12,775 bases of DNA from contig JBAXPR010000103.1 in assembly GCA_037132135.1 (NCBI GenBank), positions 1 through 12,775 on the forward strand, read 5' to 3'. The position numbers and the translations under genes were made by a program. Under the pieces are notes generated by a model, which saw nothing but the letters and a program-made list of their open reading frames with translations, did no database searches and had not been told where the DNA came from. Position 1 is the first letter of the stretch, and each line of letters begins with the position of its first letter. This document shows, piece by piece, positions 6,096 to 12,249 of this stretch. The DNA is from BOG-933 sp037132135. GTDB taxonomy: Bacteria > Pseudomonadota > Alphaproteobacteria > Azospirillales > Azospirillaceae.

Positions 6096-7481
6096 TCACC
6101 CCCGCCCCACCGGCTTGGCCTTGGGGTCCTGGAACAGGGGCAGCAGGTCGGCCAGTTCGGCGAATTCCAGCATCCGGATGCTGTCCTCGCCCTTGGCGCG
6201 GCCGGGGCGGCGGGGCATCAGGGCGCTGGCGAAGCCGAGCTTGGCGGCTTCCTTCAACCGGAGGTCGGTGTGGCTGACTGCGCGCACCTCGCCCGAAAGG
6301 CCGATCTCGCCAAAGAGCACGGCGTCGGCCGGCACCGGCACCCCGGTCAGTGACGACAGCAGGGCCGCGGCCACCGCGAGGTCGGCGGCCGGTTCGTTGA
6401 TGCGCAGGCCGCCGGCGACGTTGAGATAGACGTCGTTGGGGCCGACCGAGACGCCGCAGCGGGCCTCCAGCACCGCCAGCACCATGGCCAGGCGGGCGCC
6501 GTCCCAGCCGACCACGGCGCGGCGCGGCGTCCCCAGCGGCGAGGGCGCGACCAGGGCCTGAATCTCGACCAGCACCGGCCGCGTGCCCTCGATGCCGGCG
6601 AACACCGCCGCCCCCGAGACGTCGCCCCGGCGCTCGGCCAAAAAGAGCGCCGATGGGTTGGGCACTTCCGAGAGACCGCGGTCGGTCATCTCGAAGACGC
6701 CGATTTCGTCGGTGGGACCGAAGCGGTTCTTGACCGCGCGCAGAATCCGGAACTGGTGGCCGCGCTCGCCCTCGAAATACATCACGGTATCGACCATGTG
6801 CTCCAGCACCCGTGGACCGGCGATCGCACCCTCCTTGGTGACGTGGCCGACCAGCAGCATCACGGTGCCCCGCCGCTTGGCCAGCCGGATCAACTCCTGG
6901 GCGCTGGCGCGGACCTGGGCGACGGTGCCGGGGGCGCTGTCGAGGGCCTCCAGATACATGGTCTGGATCGAATCGATGACGCAGAAATCCGGCCCGTCGG
7001 GGCCATCGAGGCTGGCCACGATATCGGTGACGTTGGTGGCGGCGGCCAGTTGCACCGGCGCCGTCGCGGTGCCCAGCCGCTGCGCCCGCATCCGCACCTG
7101 ATCGATCGCCTCTTCACCCGAGATGTAGGCGCAGCGGGCGCCGCCGGCGAGGCGGCACATCACCTGGAGCAGCAGGGTCGATTTGCCGATGCCGGGGTCG
7201 CCGCCGATCAGGATCACCGAGCCGCGCACAAGGCCGCCGCCGGAAACCCGGTCGAACTCGGCGATGCCCGAGAGCCGCCGCGGCGCGTGTTCGGGGGTGC
7301 CGTTGAGTTCGGCGAACGCGATCTTGCGGCCGCCGGCGCGGTGGGGCCGTCCGGGAGTATGGTCGGGCACCGCCTCCTCGACCAAGCTGTTCCATTCGCC
7401 GCAGGCATCGCACTTGCCGCCCCATTTGGGGAAGGCGGCGCCGCAGGCCTGGCAGACATATCGGCTGGTGGGTTTCGCCAA
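6096..7481 (-). CDS. radA: DNA repair protein RadA
   Basis: A RecA-related ATPase that processes recombination intermediates (branch migration). Numbered from the TTG at 7481 (461 aa, close to E. coli RadA at 460), it has the four-Cys zinc finger C10/C13/C24/C27 in CQACGAAFPKWGGKCDACGEW style, Walker A GDPGIGKST at 94-102, Walker B-type FCVIDSIQ, the RadA motif KNRFG at 251-255, and a C-terminal Lon-like domain (LNVAGGLRINEPAADLAVA). Start choice is uncertain. The TTG gives the usual short MAK...YVCQ.CG N-terminus. The ATG at 7532 adds 17 Pro/His-rich residues encoded across a perfect hairpin and lies only 9 bp from the lipoprotein gene stop. Neither has a clear Shine-Dalgarno. Downstream lies the low-GC insert rather than cvpA directly. 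Confidence 0.95.
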   Translation of the reverse strand: MAKPTSRYVCQACGAAFPKWGGKCDACGEWNSLVEEAVPDHTPGRPHRAGGRKIAFAELNGTPEHAPRRLSGIAEFDRVSGGGLVRGSVILIGGDPGIGKSTLLLQVMCRLAGGARCAYISGEEAIDQVRMRAQRLGTATAPVQLAAATNVTDIVASLDGPDGPDFCVIDSIQTMYLEALDSAPGTVAQVRASAQELIRLAKRRGTVMLLVGHVTKEGAIAGPRVLEHMVDTVMYFEGERGHQFRILRAVKNRFGPTDEIGVFEMTDRGLSEVPNPSALFLAERRGDVSGAAVFAGIEGTRPVLVEIQALVAPSPLGTPRRAVVGWDGARLAMVLAVLEARCGVSVGPNDVYLNVAGGLRINEPAADLAVAAALLSSLTGVPVPADAVLFGEIGLSGEVRAVSHTDLRLKEAAKLGFASALMPRRPGRAKGEDSIRMLEFAELADLLPLFQDPKAKPVGRG

Positions 7482-7502
7482 GGGCTTTTCAGGGGAGGCT
7501 GA

Positions 7503-7527
7503 AGGGTGGGGATGCCGGACCCACCCT
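7503..7527. repeat. perfect hairpin between lipoprotein gene and radA
   Basis: AGGGTGGG (7503-7510) and CCCACCCT (7520-7527) form an 8-bp perfect stem with a 9-base loop. It lies just after the lipoprotein gene stop (7542-7544) and before the preferred radA TTG start (7481). No T-run follows on the minus strand (CAGCCTCCCCTG), so it is not a standard intrinsic terminator; attenuation, mRNA protection or Rho-linked ending are possible. Its position argues mildly against the ATG at 7532 as the radA start. Confidence 0.5.
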
Positions 7528-7541
7528 AGCATGCCCGAGGC

Positions 7542-8249
7542 TCAGCGGCAGTACTCTTGCGCCGGCACGATCTTGCGAATCACCACCCGGGTGCCCTTGG
7601 GCACGACGTATTCCTGGGCGCCGCGCGGGCTCGATGCCGCCGGGTCCCAGTCATAGGTGTAGCCGAGCCGGGTCCAGGGATAGCCGGACCCCTCAATCGC
7701 GGGATCGAGTTTGTAGGACGAGATCAGGGTTTCGGCGAACCATCTGGTGAAGGCTTCGGGGCCGGCCAGGGTGTTGCCGCAACTGGTGGCGGCGGGGTCG
7801 GGGTTTGCGCAGGGGCGGAAGACGCCGATGCCGGCCGGGCCGGTGCGCTGGGGGCCGGCGATGGTCATCAGCACGAATTTGCCTTCGGCGTCGGCCGGCA
7901 CCGCGGGCTTCAGCCCCAGCAGCTTGTGCAACTGGTCGATCACCCGCTCGGGGGGGGTGCCGCGGCAAAGGGCCTTGAGTTCGGGTTCGACGGTGATCCA
8001 GGTGTCGCGGCCGAGGGCGACGGTCTGCCCTTCCTTGCCCGCGGCCCAGGACGAGGCGTAATTGGTCAGGCTCGCGGCCTGGACCGGATAGCTCAGCGGC
8101 GTCAGCGGCAGCACCGCAGCCTTGGTGAACACCGCGGTCTGGCGGATCGACTGGTCATAGGCGGCGCGGTCGCCAGTTCCGGCGCCGGCGCAGCCGGCAA
8201 GCGCCAGGGCCGCGAGCAGGGCGGTCGCCCGCATGCTGTGATGAGACAT
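7542..8249 (-). CDS. putative lipoprotein of unknown function
   Basis: A 235-aa protein with a lipoprotein signal peptide: a short basic start, hydrophobic ATLLA-type core, then LAGC with Cys20 as the lipidated residue. Ala at +2 favours the outer membrane under the E. coli Lol rule. The mature part has no motif I can name. It contains four further Cys (in ALCRG, FRPCAN, TSCGN and the C-terminal EYCR), which could form disulfides in the periplasm, and several aromatic Trp/Tyr segments near the end (RLGYTYDWDP). ATG at 8249 is well supported by CAGGAGA about seven bases upstream; an ATG at 8306 would add a poor leader. It lies between dksA (111-bp gap) and radA, and could share either transcript. 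Confidence 0.85.
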   Translation of the reverse strand: MSHHSMRATALLAALALAGCAGAGTGDRAAYDQSIRQTAVFTKAAVLPLTPLSYPVQAASLTNYASSWAAGKEGQTVALGRDTWITVEPELKALCRGTPPERVIDQLHKLLGLKPAVPADAEGKFVLMTIAGPQRTGPAGIGVFRPCANPDPAATSCGNTLAGPEAFTRWFAETLISSYKLDPAIEGSGYPWTRLGYTYDWDPAASSPRGAQEYVVPKGTRVVIRKIVPAQEYCR

Positions 8250-8305
8250 CGCTATTCTCCTGAGCCATCGACATCGAGGGTCATAGCCCTGGAGATCATT
8301 CTTCA

Positions 8306-8325
8306 CAACGGGAATAAGCCCGTTG
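8306..8325 (-). terminator. hairpin after dksA, possible terminator
   Basis: CAACGGG (8306-8312) and CCCGTTG (8319-8325) form a perfect 7-bp stem with a 6-base loop, in the 111-bp gap downstream of dksA on the minus strand. The bases that follow (TGAAGAATGATC) are AT-rich but lack a T-run. It may end or pause dksA transcription, or protect its 3' end. Confidence 0.4.
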
Positions 8326-8360
8326 CGCGCCTAGGCCGCAGCCGGGGCGGTGACCGCCGC

Positions 8361-8780
8361 CTATTCCTCGCGCTGGGTTTTTTCCAGGCGCTCGTGGCGT
8401 TCCTGGGCTTCGAGGCTGAGGGTGGCGATCGGGCGGGCGTCGAGTCGGCGCACGCCGATCGGCTCGCCGGTGTCCTCGCAATAGCCGTAGCTGCCGTCGA
8501 GGATGCGGTCCAGGGCCTCATCGATCTTGGCGATCAGCTTGCGTTCGCGGTCGCGGGTGCGCAGTTCGAGGTTGCGCTCGGTTTCGACCGAGGCGCGGTC
8601 GGCGATGTCGGGTTCCTGCAGACCGCCTTCCTGGAGGCTGTGCAGGGTCTCGGTCGATTCCTGGAGCAGTTCCGCCCGCCAGCTCAGCAGCTTCTGGCGA
8701 AAATACTCCTTCATGAGCGGACTCATGAAAGGCTCGTCATCGGACGGGCGGTAATCCGGCGGCAGAATGAGCGACGTCAT
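8361..8780 (-). CDS. dksA: RNA polymerase-binding transcription factor DksA
   Basis: Acts in the RNA polymerase secondary channel, with ppGpp, to reprogram transcription in the stringent response. The 139-aa protein has the coiled coil with the tip acidic pair D58 and D61 (PDIADRA, matching E. coli D71/D74), the conserved LELRTRDRERKLI stretch, and the globular domain GYCEDTGEPIG...RLDARPIATLSLEAQERHE. Only Cys101 remains of the four zinc ligands; the others are Thr104, Ser122 and Ala125. This is known for alphaproteobacterial DksA, so the protein is expected to be functional without zinc. ATG at 8780 was chosen over 8888 because the family-like N-terminus (LPPDYRPSDDEPFMSPLMKEYF) starts there; the Shine-Dalgarno is weak (GGA). 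fliX lies 141 bp upstream. Confidence 0.96.
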   Translation of the reverse strand: MTSLILPPDYRPSDDEPFMSPLMKEYFRQKLLSWRAELLQESTETLHSLQEGGLQEPDIADRASVETERNLELRTRDRERKLIAKIDEALDRILDGSYGYCEDTGEPIGVRRLDARPIATLSLEAQERHERLEKTQREE

Positions 8781-8798
8781 TTGATGACATCCAATTCT

Positions 8799-8814
8799 CC
8801 ACGCAACGGCGTGG
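8799..8814. repeat. hairpin in the dksA leader
   Basis: CCACGC (8799-8804) and GCGTGG (8809-8814) form a 6-bp perfect stem with a 4-base loop, ending 18 bp before the dksA ATG on the minus strand. A GGAG overlaps its 3' arm on the transcript. It could affect dksA translation or be incidental. Confidence 0.35.
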
Positions 8815-8864
8815 TGGCAATCTCCAGGCAAGGGCGCGGGAAACGTCACCCTCTCAACGAGATC

Positions 8865-8891
8865 GACTTGCCTCAAGCGGCTGCGCAAGTC
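8865..8891. repeat. 7-bp inverted repeat in the fliX-dksA gap
   Basis: GACTTGC (8865-8871) and GCAAGTC (8885-8891) are separated by 13 bases. On the minus strand the outer arm lies in CTTGACTTGC, which contains a good -35-like TTGACT, but I see no matching -10 at 16-18 bp. The repeat is a possible operator site upstream of dksA. Confidence 0.3.
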
Positions 8892-8921
8892 AAGGGCTGC
8901 GGTGAAAAAGCCGGGCTCGGG

Positions 8922-9341
8922 TCACGACCGGTATTTGGCCAGCTCGACCTGGGCGCGGAGGTCGATCTCGTCGAGAATTTCGGCCAGTCGGGGATCGTCG
9001 ACCTGGGCGCGGCGCGACTGCACGTGTTTGGCGAGAGCCATCAGCTTGTCGCGGGAGAGGCCGCCGACCAGCAGGCCGTGGCGGATGTCGTCGAGGCCCT
9101 CCAACAGGTCCTGAGCGCGGCGCTTGCCGGCCGAGGCGCGGGCGGCGGCGTCATCGACCTCCTGGAGGGTGAGCAGGCCGTCGACCGCGTTGACCGGATT
9201 GGCGGTGGCGACCGAAGACGGCGCGGCGGTCTCCTGGTGGATGGCTTTGGAAAACTTGCTGCCCGATCCGCCGTCGCTCTTGCCGGTGCGTTTGATCGAG
9301 CCGCTGCGCAGGGAACTTGACCCCTCGATCTTGATGGACAC
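8922..9341 (-). CDS. fliX: flagellar assembly regulator FliX
   Basis: FliX is an alphaproteobacterial regulator that, in Caulobacter, links early basal-body assembly to the activity of the sigma54 activator FlbD. The 139-aa protein has the family layout: a variable Ser/Gly-rich N-terminus (about 1-50), then the conserved block VDGLLTLQEVDDA, a middle helix RAQDLLEGLDDIRHGLLVGGL, and the typical C-terminus DDPRLAEILDEIDLRAQVELAKYRS. The start is GTG at 9341, with AGGA nine bases upstream. An in-frame ATG at 9413 is rejected because it would lie in the -10 of the candidate promoter and adds a basic non-conserved leader. fliX is divergent from flgI, the Caulobacter-like arrangement. The dksA gene follows after 141 bp, with a T5 run but no convincing terminator hairpin just after the fliX stop. 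Confidence 0.93.
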   Translation of the reverse strand: MSIKIEGSSSLRSGSIKRTGKSDGGSGSKFSKAIHQETAAPSSVATANPVNAVDGLLTLQEVDDAAARASAGKRRAQDLLEGLDDIRHGLLVGGLSRDKLMALAKHVQSRRAQVDDPRLAEILDEIDLRAQVELAKYRS

Positions 9342-9412
9342 GGGCGTGATTCCTGATCTGGATTGGGTTCTGGTCGAGTGCTCGCCGCGGGGGAATTTCT
9401 TCTGATCGACCA

Positions 9413-9441
9413 AGCATAACTTATTATGGCGGCAGCGGCAA
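9413..9441 (-). promoter_or_regulatory. candidate sigma70 promoter of fliX
   Basis: On the minus strand TTGCCG (9436-9441) is followed after 17 bp by TATGCT (9413-9418), each matching the consensus at 4 of 6 positions. The predicted start near 9406 leaves a leader of about 65 bases before the GTG at 9341. The near-palindrome at 9444-9458 ends two bases upstream of the -35, so a protein bound there could act on fliX too. Confidence 0.4.
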
Positions 9442-9443
9442 TT

Positions 9444-9458
9444 GGGCAGAATCTGCCG
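9444..9458. promoter_or_regulatory. enhancer-like site 1 (near-palindrome) between fliX and flgI
   Basis: GGGCAGAATCTGCCG contains the perfect inverted repeat GGCAGA-A-TCTGCC. It shares 13 of 15 bases with a second copy 25 bp further on. Its centre (9451) lies about 120 bp upstream of the predicted flgI start, a normal distance for a sigma54 activator site. In shape it resembles the FlbD-binding ftr sites of Caulobacter as I recall them; the match to that consensus was not computed. Confidence 0.55.
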
Positions 9459-9468
9459 TGCCCCGGGC

Positions 9469-9483
9469 GGGCAGAACTTGCCG
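9469..9483. promoter_or_regulatory. enhancer-like site 2 (near-palindrome) between fliX and flgI
   Basis: GGGCAGAACTTGCCG has GGCA/TGCC arms and matches site 1 at 13 of 15 positions. The start-to-start distance of 25 bp (about 2.4 helical turns) puts the copies on somewhat different helix faces. The centre (9476) is about 95 bp upstream of the predicted flgI start. Paired activator sites are common at sigma54 flagellar promoters. Confidence 0.55.
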
Positions 9484-9544
9484 GGACCGCCACCGCCGCC
9501 GGCCGGGCGCGGTCAAAATCCGAGCAATGCCGCCGAATCCCGCC

Positions 9545-9560
9545 TGGCACGACTTTCGCT
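9545..9560 (+). promoter_or_regulatory. sigma54 (-24/-12) promoter of flgI
   Basis: TGGCACGACTTTCGCT matches the sigma54 consensus TGGCACG-N4-TTGCW with one mismatch (TCGC for TTGC). The invariant GG (9546-9547) and GC (9558-9559) have the required 10 bp between them. The predicted transcription start near 9571 gives a leader of about 24 bases to the flgI ATG. Flagellar hook-basal-body genes of Caulobacter-like bacteria use such promoters with FlbD, which fits the FliX gene next door. Confidence 0.75.
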
Positions 9561-9594
9561 TGGGGCCGGGCGACGAACCCAGAGGTTTTTGGCC

Positions 9595-10761
9595 ATGACC
9601 CCATCTTCGAGGATGCTTTCAAGACTTGCCGGCCTGGCCCTTGGTGTCCTGGCCGCCGTGGCGGGACCGCTTCCGGCCGCGGCCACGGTGCGAATCAAGG
9701 ACATTGTCGACATCGAGGGCGTCCGCGACAACATGCTGGTCGGCTACGGGCTGGTGGTCGGTCTCCAGGGTACCGGCGACAGCATGAAGAACGCGCCGTT
9801 TACCCGGCAGAGCCTGATCGGCATGCTGGAGCGCATGGGTGTCAACACCCGGGTTCCCTTCGCCGCCCCCAACACCACCGCCACCACCCTGACCATGGAT
9901 ACCAAAAATATCGCGGCGGTGATGGTCACGGCCACCCTGCCGCCCTACGCTGCCCAGGGCACCCGGATCGATGTTTCGGTGGGTGCGATGGGCGATGCCA
10001 CCAGCCTGAAGGGCGGCACCCTGCTGGTGACGCCGCTGGTCGGTGCCGATGGCGAGGTTTACGCCGTGGCCCAGGGGTCGGTGTCGAGCGGGTTCTCGGC
10101 CGCGGGGGCCAGCGGCAGCAGCGTCACTCAGGGCGTGCCCAACTCGGGCCGCATCTCTTCGGGGGCGATCGTCGAGCGCGAGATCGAGTTCTCGCTGGCC
10201 GAACTGCCGGTGATCCGCTTCTCCTTGCACAATCCCGATTTCACCACCGCCCGCCGGGTGGCCGAGGCGATCAATCACCGGCTCGGGCTGGCGGTTGCCC
10301 AGGCCACCGACCCGTCATCGATCCTGCTGACCGTGCCCCAGAACCGTCGCGGCGACGTCGTCAACATGATGACCGAGATCGAGCAGTTGCGGGTCGAGCC
10401 GGATCAGCACGCCCGAGTCGTGATCGACGAAAAAACCGGCGTGATCGTAATGGGCGAGAATGTCCGCATCAGCACTGTCGCCGTGGCCCAGGGCAACCTG
10501 ACCGTCCGCATCACCGAGACGCCCCAGGTTTCGCAGCCCGGCGCTTTCAGCCAGACCGGCACCACCACGACCGTTCAGCGCAGCGATGTCCAGGTTGACA
10601 CCGGGTCCGACCGCCGCATGGCCATGATGCCGGCCGGGGTCAGCCTTCAGGAACTGGTGCAGAATCTTAATGCCCTCGGCATCGGCCCCAACGACATGGT
10701 CAGCATCCTGCAGTCGATCAAGGCCGCGGGGGCGCTCCAGGCCGAAATCGACGTGATGTGA
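9595..10761 (+). CDS. flgI: flagellar P-ring protein FlgI
   Basis: The subunit of the flagellar P ring, the peptidoglycan-level bushing of the rod. The 388-aa precursor has a Sec signal peptide (basic start, hydrophobic LAGLALGVLAAVAG core, cleavage likely after the PAAA near residue 30). The mature protein opens with the family signature VRIKDIVDIEGVRDNMLVGYGLVVGLQGTGDS, followed by GMLERMGVN, NVAAVMVTA-like, GSVSSGF and the C-terminal LNALGIGPNDMVSILQSIKAAGALQAEI. Length and order match the family along its whole length. ATG at 9595 has AGAGG about ten bases upstream and gives a proper signal peptide; an ATG at 9442 lies upstream of the sigma54 promoter and is rejected. flgJ follows after 24 bp. 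Confidence 0.98.
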   Translation: MTPSSRMLSRLAGLALGVLAAVAGPLPAAATVRIKDIVDIEGVRDNMLVGYGLVVGLQGTGDSMKNAPFTRQSLIGMLERMGVNTRVPFAAPNTTATTLTMDTKNIAAVMVTATLPPYAAQGTRIDVSVGAMGDATSLKGGTLLVTPLVGADGEVYAVAQGSVSSGFSAAGASGSSVTQGVPNSGRISSGAIVEREIEFSLAELPVIRFSLHNPDFTTARRVAEAINHRLGLAVAQATDPSSILLTVPQNRRGDVVNMMTEIEQLRVEPDQHARVVIDEKTGVIVMGENVRISTVAVAQGNLTVRITETPQVSQPGAFSQTGTTTTVQRSDVQVDTGSDRRMAMMPAGVSLQELVQNLNALGIGPNDMVSILQSIKAAGALQAEIDVM

Positions 10762-10785
10762 GTCCACGCTTCAAGGATTGCCGCC

Positions 10786-11277
10786 ATGACTTCGCTCGCC
10801 TCCGCCATCGCCGCCCCGGTCTCCGCTCCCGCCAATGCCGCCGCCGCGATGGCCGCGCTGCGCGGCGCCCGCCTGCCTGCGGGGGCGGCCCGTTTCGCCG
10901 CCAGCCTCGGCGAGGCTTCGGCGCCGCCGTCGCCGCCGGTCGGGGCGCCGGTGAGGGACGCCCTCGCGGTCCGGCCGTCGGCGATCGCGCTCAATAGCCG
11001 GACCGAGGCCGAGACCCGGGCCGCCATTCATAAATCGGCCTCCGAGTTCGAGTCCTCGACCCTTGGCCAGCTGCTGGGTTTCATCACCCAGAATGTCGAG
11101 GTCGACCCGGTCTTCGGCGGCGGCCACGGCGAGGAAATGTTTCGCGACATGATGAATACCGAGTACGGCAAGATGCTGCACAAAGGCGGCCGGGCCGGCA
11201 TCGCCGATCAGGTCGAGCGTCAGTTGCTGCGCGCCCAGGGGCTGAAGCCGCTCCGGGATGCCACCGCGAAAGCCTGA
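10786..11277 (+). CDS. flgJ: rod-binding protein, FlgJ N-terminal domain type
   Basis: A 163-aa protein that corresponds to the rod-capping domain of FlgJ, which helps rod assembly in the periplasm. Residues 1-70 are Ala/Pro-rich and variable. Residues 84-150 carry the family core: SASEFESSTLGQLLGFI, then FGGGHGEEMFRDMMNTEYGKML and GIADQVERQLLRAQG. The C-terminal muramidase domain of enterobacterial FlgJ (313 aa) is absent. This is normal for alphaproteobacteria, where a separate lytic enzyme is used. The ATG at 10786 has AAGGA about seven bases upstream and sits 24 bp after flgI. The next gene starts 3 bp after the stop, so the three form one operon from the sigma54 promoter. Confidence 0.92.
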   Translation: MTSLASAIAAPVSAPANAAAAMAALRGARLPAGAARFAASLGEASAPPSPPVGAPVRDALAVRPSAIALNSRTEAETRAAIHKSASEFESSTLGQLLGFITQNVEVDPVFGGGHGEEMFRDMMNTEYGKMLHKGGRAGIADQVERQLLRAQGLKPLRDATAKA

Positions 11278-11280
11278 ACC

Positions 11281-11799
11281 ATGGCCTTCCAGAAACGCTT
11301 TCAGCCCCTGGTCTGCCGGCCGCCGCCGCCATCGCCGCCGCCGGCGCCGCCGCCGCCCAGTCTCGCCGAGCGCGCCGCGGTCCTGATCGGGGTGATCGAT
11401 CGCCTGTCGGCGCTGCTGGGACGCGAGTGCGACGCCGTGACACGGGGGGCCTTGTCCGAACTTGAAGGGCTTCAGGGCGACAAGCGCGATCTTGCCGGCC
11501 GCTTTGACGAGATCGGCCGTTTGGTGCGGCTCGACAAAGCCGGACTGGCGGCCCTGCCGGCCGATCTGCTGGCGCAGTTGAAGGAGTCGAGTCGGCGCCT
11601 GCGGGAGATCACCCAGGTCAACGTCGGGATGCTCGATATCGAGGCCGCGGCGCGCAAGAGCGTGATCGCGGTGGCGGTCCGGACCGTCAATCATGAGCGG
11701 CAGGCCGCGGCCGCCTATGCCGGCCTTCGTCAGGGCTACCTGTCGAAAACGACGCGGGCGCCGCCCGGCCGCTCGACGACGCTGAACGCGACGCTATAG
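11281..11799 (+). CDS. FlgN-like flagellar chaperone (probable), with N-terminal poly-Pro
   Basis: A 172-aa helical protein. After a Pro-rich start (residues 14-26) there is a long helix-rich part: AERAAVLIGVIDRLSALLGRECDAV, ALSELEGLQGDKRDLAGRFDEIGRLV, then LKESSRRLREITQVNVGMLDIEAAARKSV. This pattern (Leu-rich helix, L-ERE-like, E..K..L) is that of FlgN-type export chaperones, which bind the hook-filament junction proteins FlgK and FlgL in the cytosol. The position directly behind flgJ supports it. Identity in such helical proteins is hard to judge by eye, so no symbol is assigned. The ATG at 11281 is 3 bp after the flgJ stop and has no own strong Shine-Dalgarno, suggesting translational coupling. 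A terminator-like hairpin follows 32 bp downstream. Confidence 0.75.
   Translation: MAFQKRFQPLVCRPPPPSPPPAPPPPSLAERAAVLIGVIDRLSALLGRECDAVTRGALSELEGLQGDKRDLAGRFDEIGRLVRLDKAGLAALPADLLAQLKESSRRLREITQVNVGMLDIEAAARKSVIAVAVRTVNHERQAAAAYAGLRQGYLSKTTRAPPGRSTTLNATL
11320..11358 (+). repeat. CCG-rich codon tract (poly-Pro) in the flgN-like gene
   Basis: Thirteen codons, nearly all CCG or CCC-type proline with one TCG and one GCG, encode PPPPSPPPAPPPP at residues 14-26. The repeat unit is 3 bases, so slippage would change length but not frame. Consecutive prolines this early also make translation likely to depend on EF-P. Confidence 0.6.
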
Positions 11800-11816
11800 G
11801 GCGGCGGAGAGTTGTC

Positions 11817-11877
11817 GGGAAAACGTTTCCCCGGCCACTCGAATGGCTTATAGTGGCCGGTGGTCCGTTGTTCTTTT
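11817..11877 (+). terminator. double hairpin with T-run after the flagellar operon
   Basis: The first hairpin is GGGAAA (11817-11822)/TTTCCC (11826-11831) with a 3-base loop. The second is CCGGCCACT (11831-11839)/AGTGGCCGG (11852-11860), a perfect 9-bp stem with a 12-base loop. A T-rich stretch (GTTGTTCTTTTTG) lies 8-18 bases after the second stem, further than in a textbook terminator, so efficiency is uncertain. It ends the flgI-flgJ-flgN-like unit before the next gene at 11890. Confidence 0.55.
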
Positions 11878-11889
11878 TGTGGAGCCGTT

Positions 11890-12243
11890 ATGGCCGCGCC
11901 TTCCAGCACCCCGACCTCCAGCAAGCCCCGGGCGGGCGGGCGCAAATCCGGCGTCGCCGGCGGCCGGCGCGCCCCCACCGAGGCGCAACTGGTCTGGCTG
12001 CGGCGCGGGCTGCTGCAGCCCGGCGGCAAGTTGCCGTTGTTTGACGACTCGGGCCAGAGGGTCAGCAGCAGCGTGATCGGCGCCTGCCAGCGCGCCGGCT
12101 GGGCCGAGCCGTGGTTTCAAAACCCGATCAAACCGACCTGGGAAGTGTGCCGGCTGACCGACGCCGGGCGCGCGATGCTTGCCCGGGTTTCGGTGGTGAC
12201 GGTGGACTTCCGCAAGGGCCGGGCGGTGCCGCCCGGGCCCTGA
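11890..12243 (+). CDS. hypothetical basic protein (117 aa), possible winged-helix-like fold
   Basis: An unrecognised protein. Residues 1-30 are Ser/Pro/Gly-rich and basic (SSKPRAGGRKSGVAGGRR), like a flexible nucleic-acid-binding tail. The globular part runs from about 30 to 105: helix PTEAQLVWLRRGLLQ, then PLFDDSGQRVSSSVIGACQRAGWAEPW, then WEVCRLTDAGRAMLARV. The last element, LTDAGRAML, is a pattern often seen in the final helix or wing of winged-helix proteins, but the similarity is weak and DNA binding is only a possibility. ATG at 11890 has GGAG five bases upstream; an ATG at 11860 lies inside the terminator-like hairpin and is rejected. The gene is convergent with the hemerythrin gene, with 6 bp between stops and no room for a separate terminator. 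Confidence 0.75.
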   Translation: MAAPSSTPTSSKPRAGGRKSGVAGGRRAPTEAQLVWLRRGLLQPGGKLPLFDDSGQRVSSSVIGACQRAGWAEPWFQNPIKPTWEVCRLTDAGRAMLARVSVVTVDFRKGRAVPPGP

Positions 12244-12249
12244 GCCGGT

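Noticed and set aside
8450..8480. DksA as a damaged gene because three of four zinc Cys are missing
   Set aside because: Loss of these Cys is a known trait of alphaproteobacterial DksA; the coiled-coil tip Asp pair and the rest of the domain are intact.
8895..8925. Intrinsic terminator right after fliX (T5 run at the end of CCCGGCTTTTT on the minus strand)
   Set aside because: The only foldable arms before the T-run are 3-4 bp; no stable stem could be drawn.
7557..9320. Plus-strand open frame of 587 codons spanning the lipoprotein, dksA and fliX region
   Set aside because: It runs against three recognisable minus-strand genes and their spacers; length comes from high GC suppressing stop codons.
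9342..9470. Second sigma54 promoter directed at fliX
   Set aside because: No GG-N10-GC element with a -24-like TGGC was found on the minus strand in this region.
10786..11277. flgJ as truncated gene
   Set aside because: Although half the length of the E. coli protein, it contains the entire rod-binding domain; the single-domain form is usual in this class.
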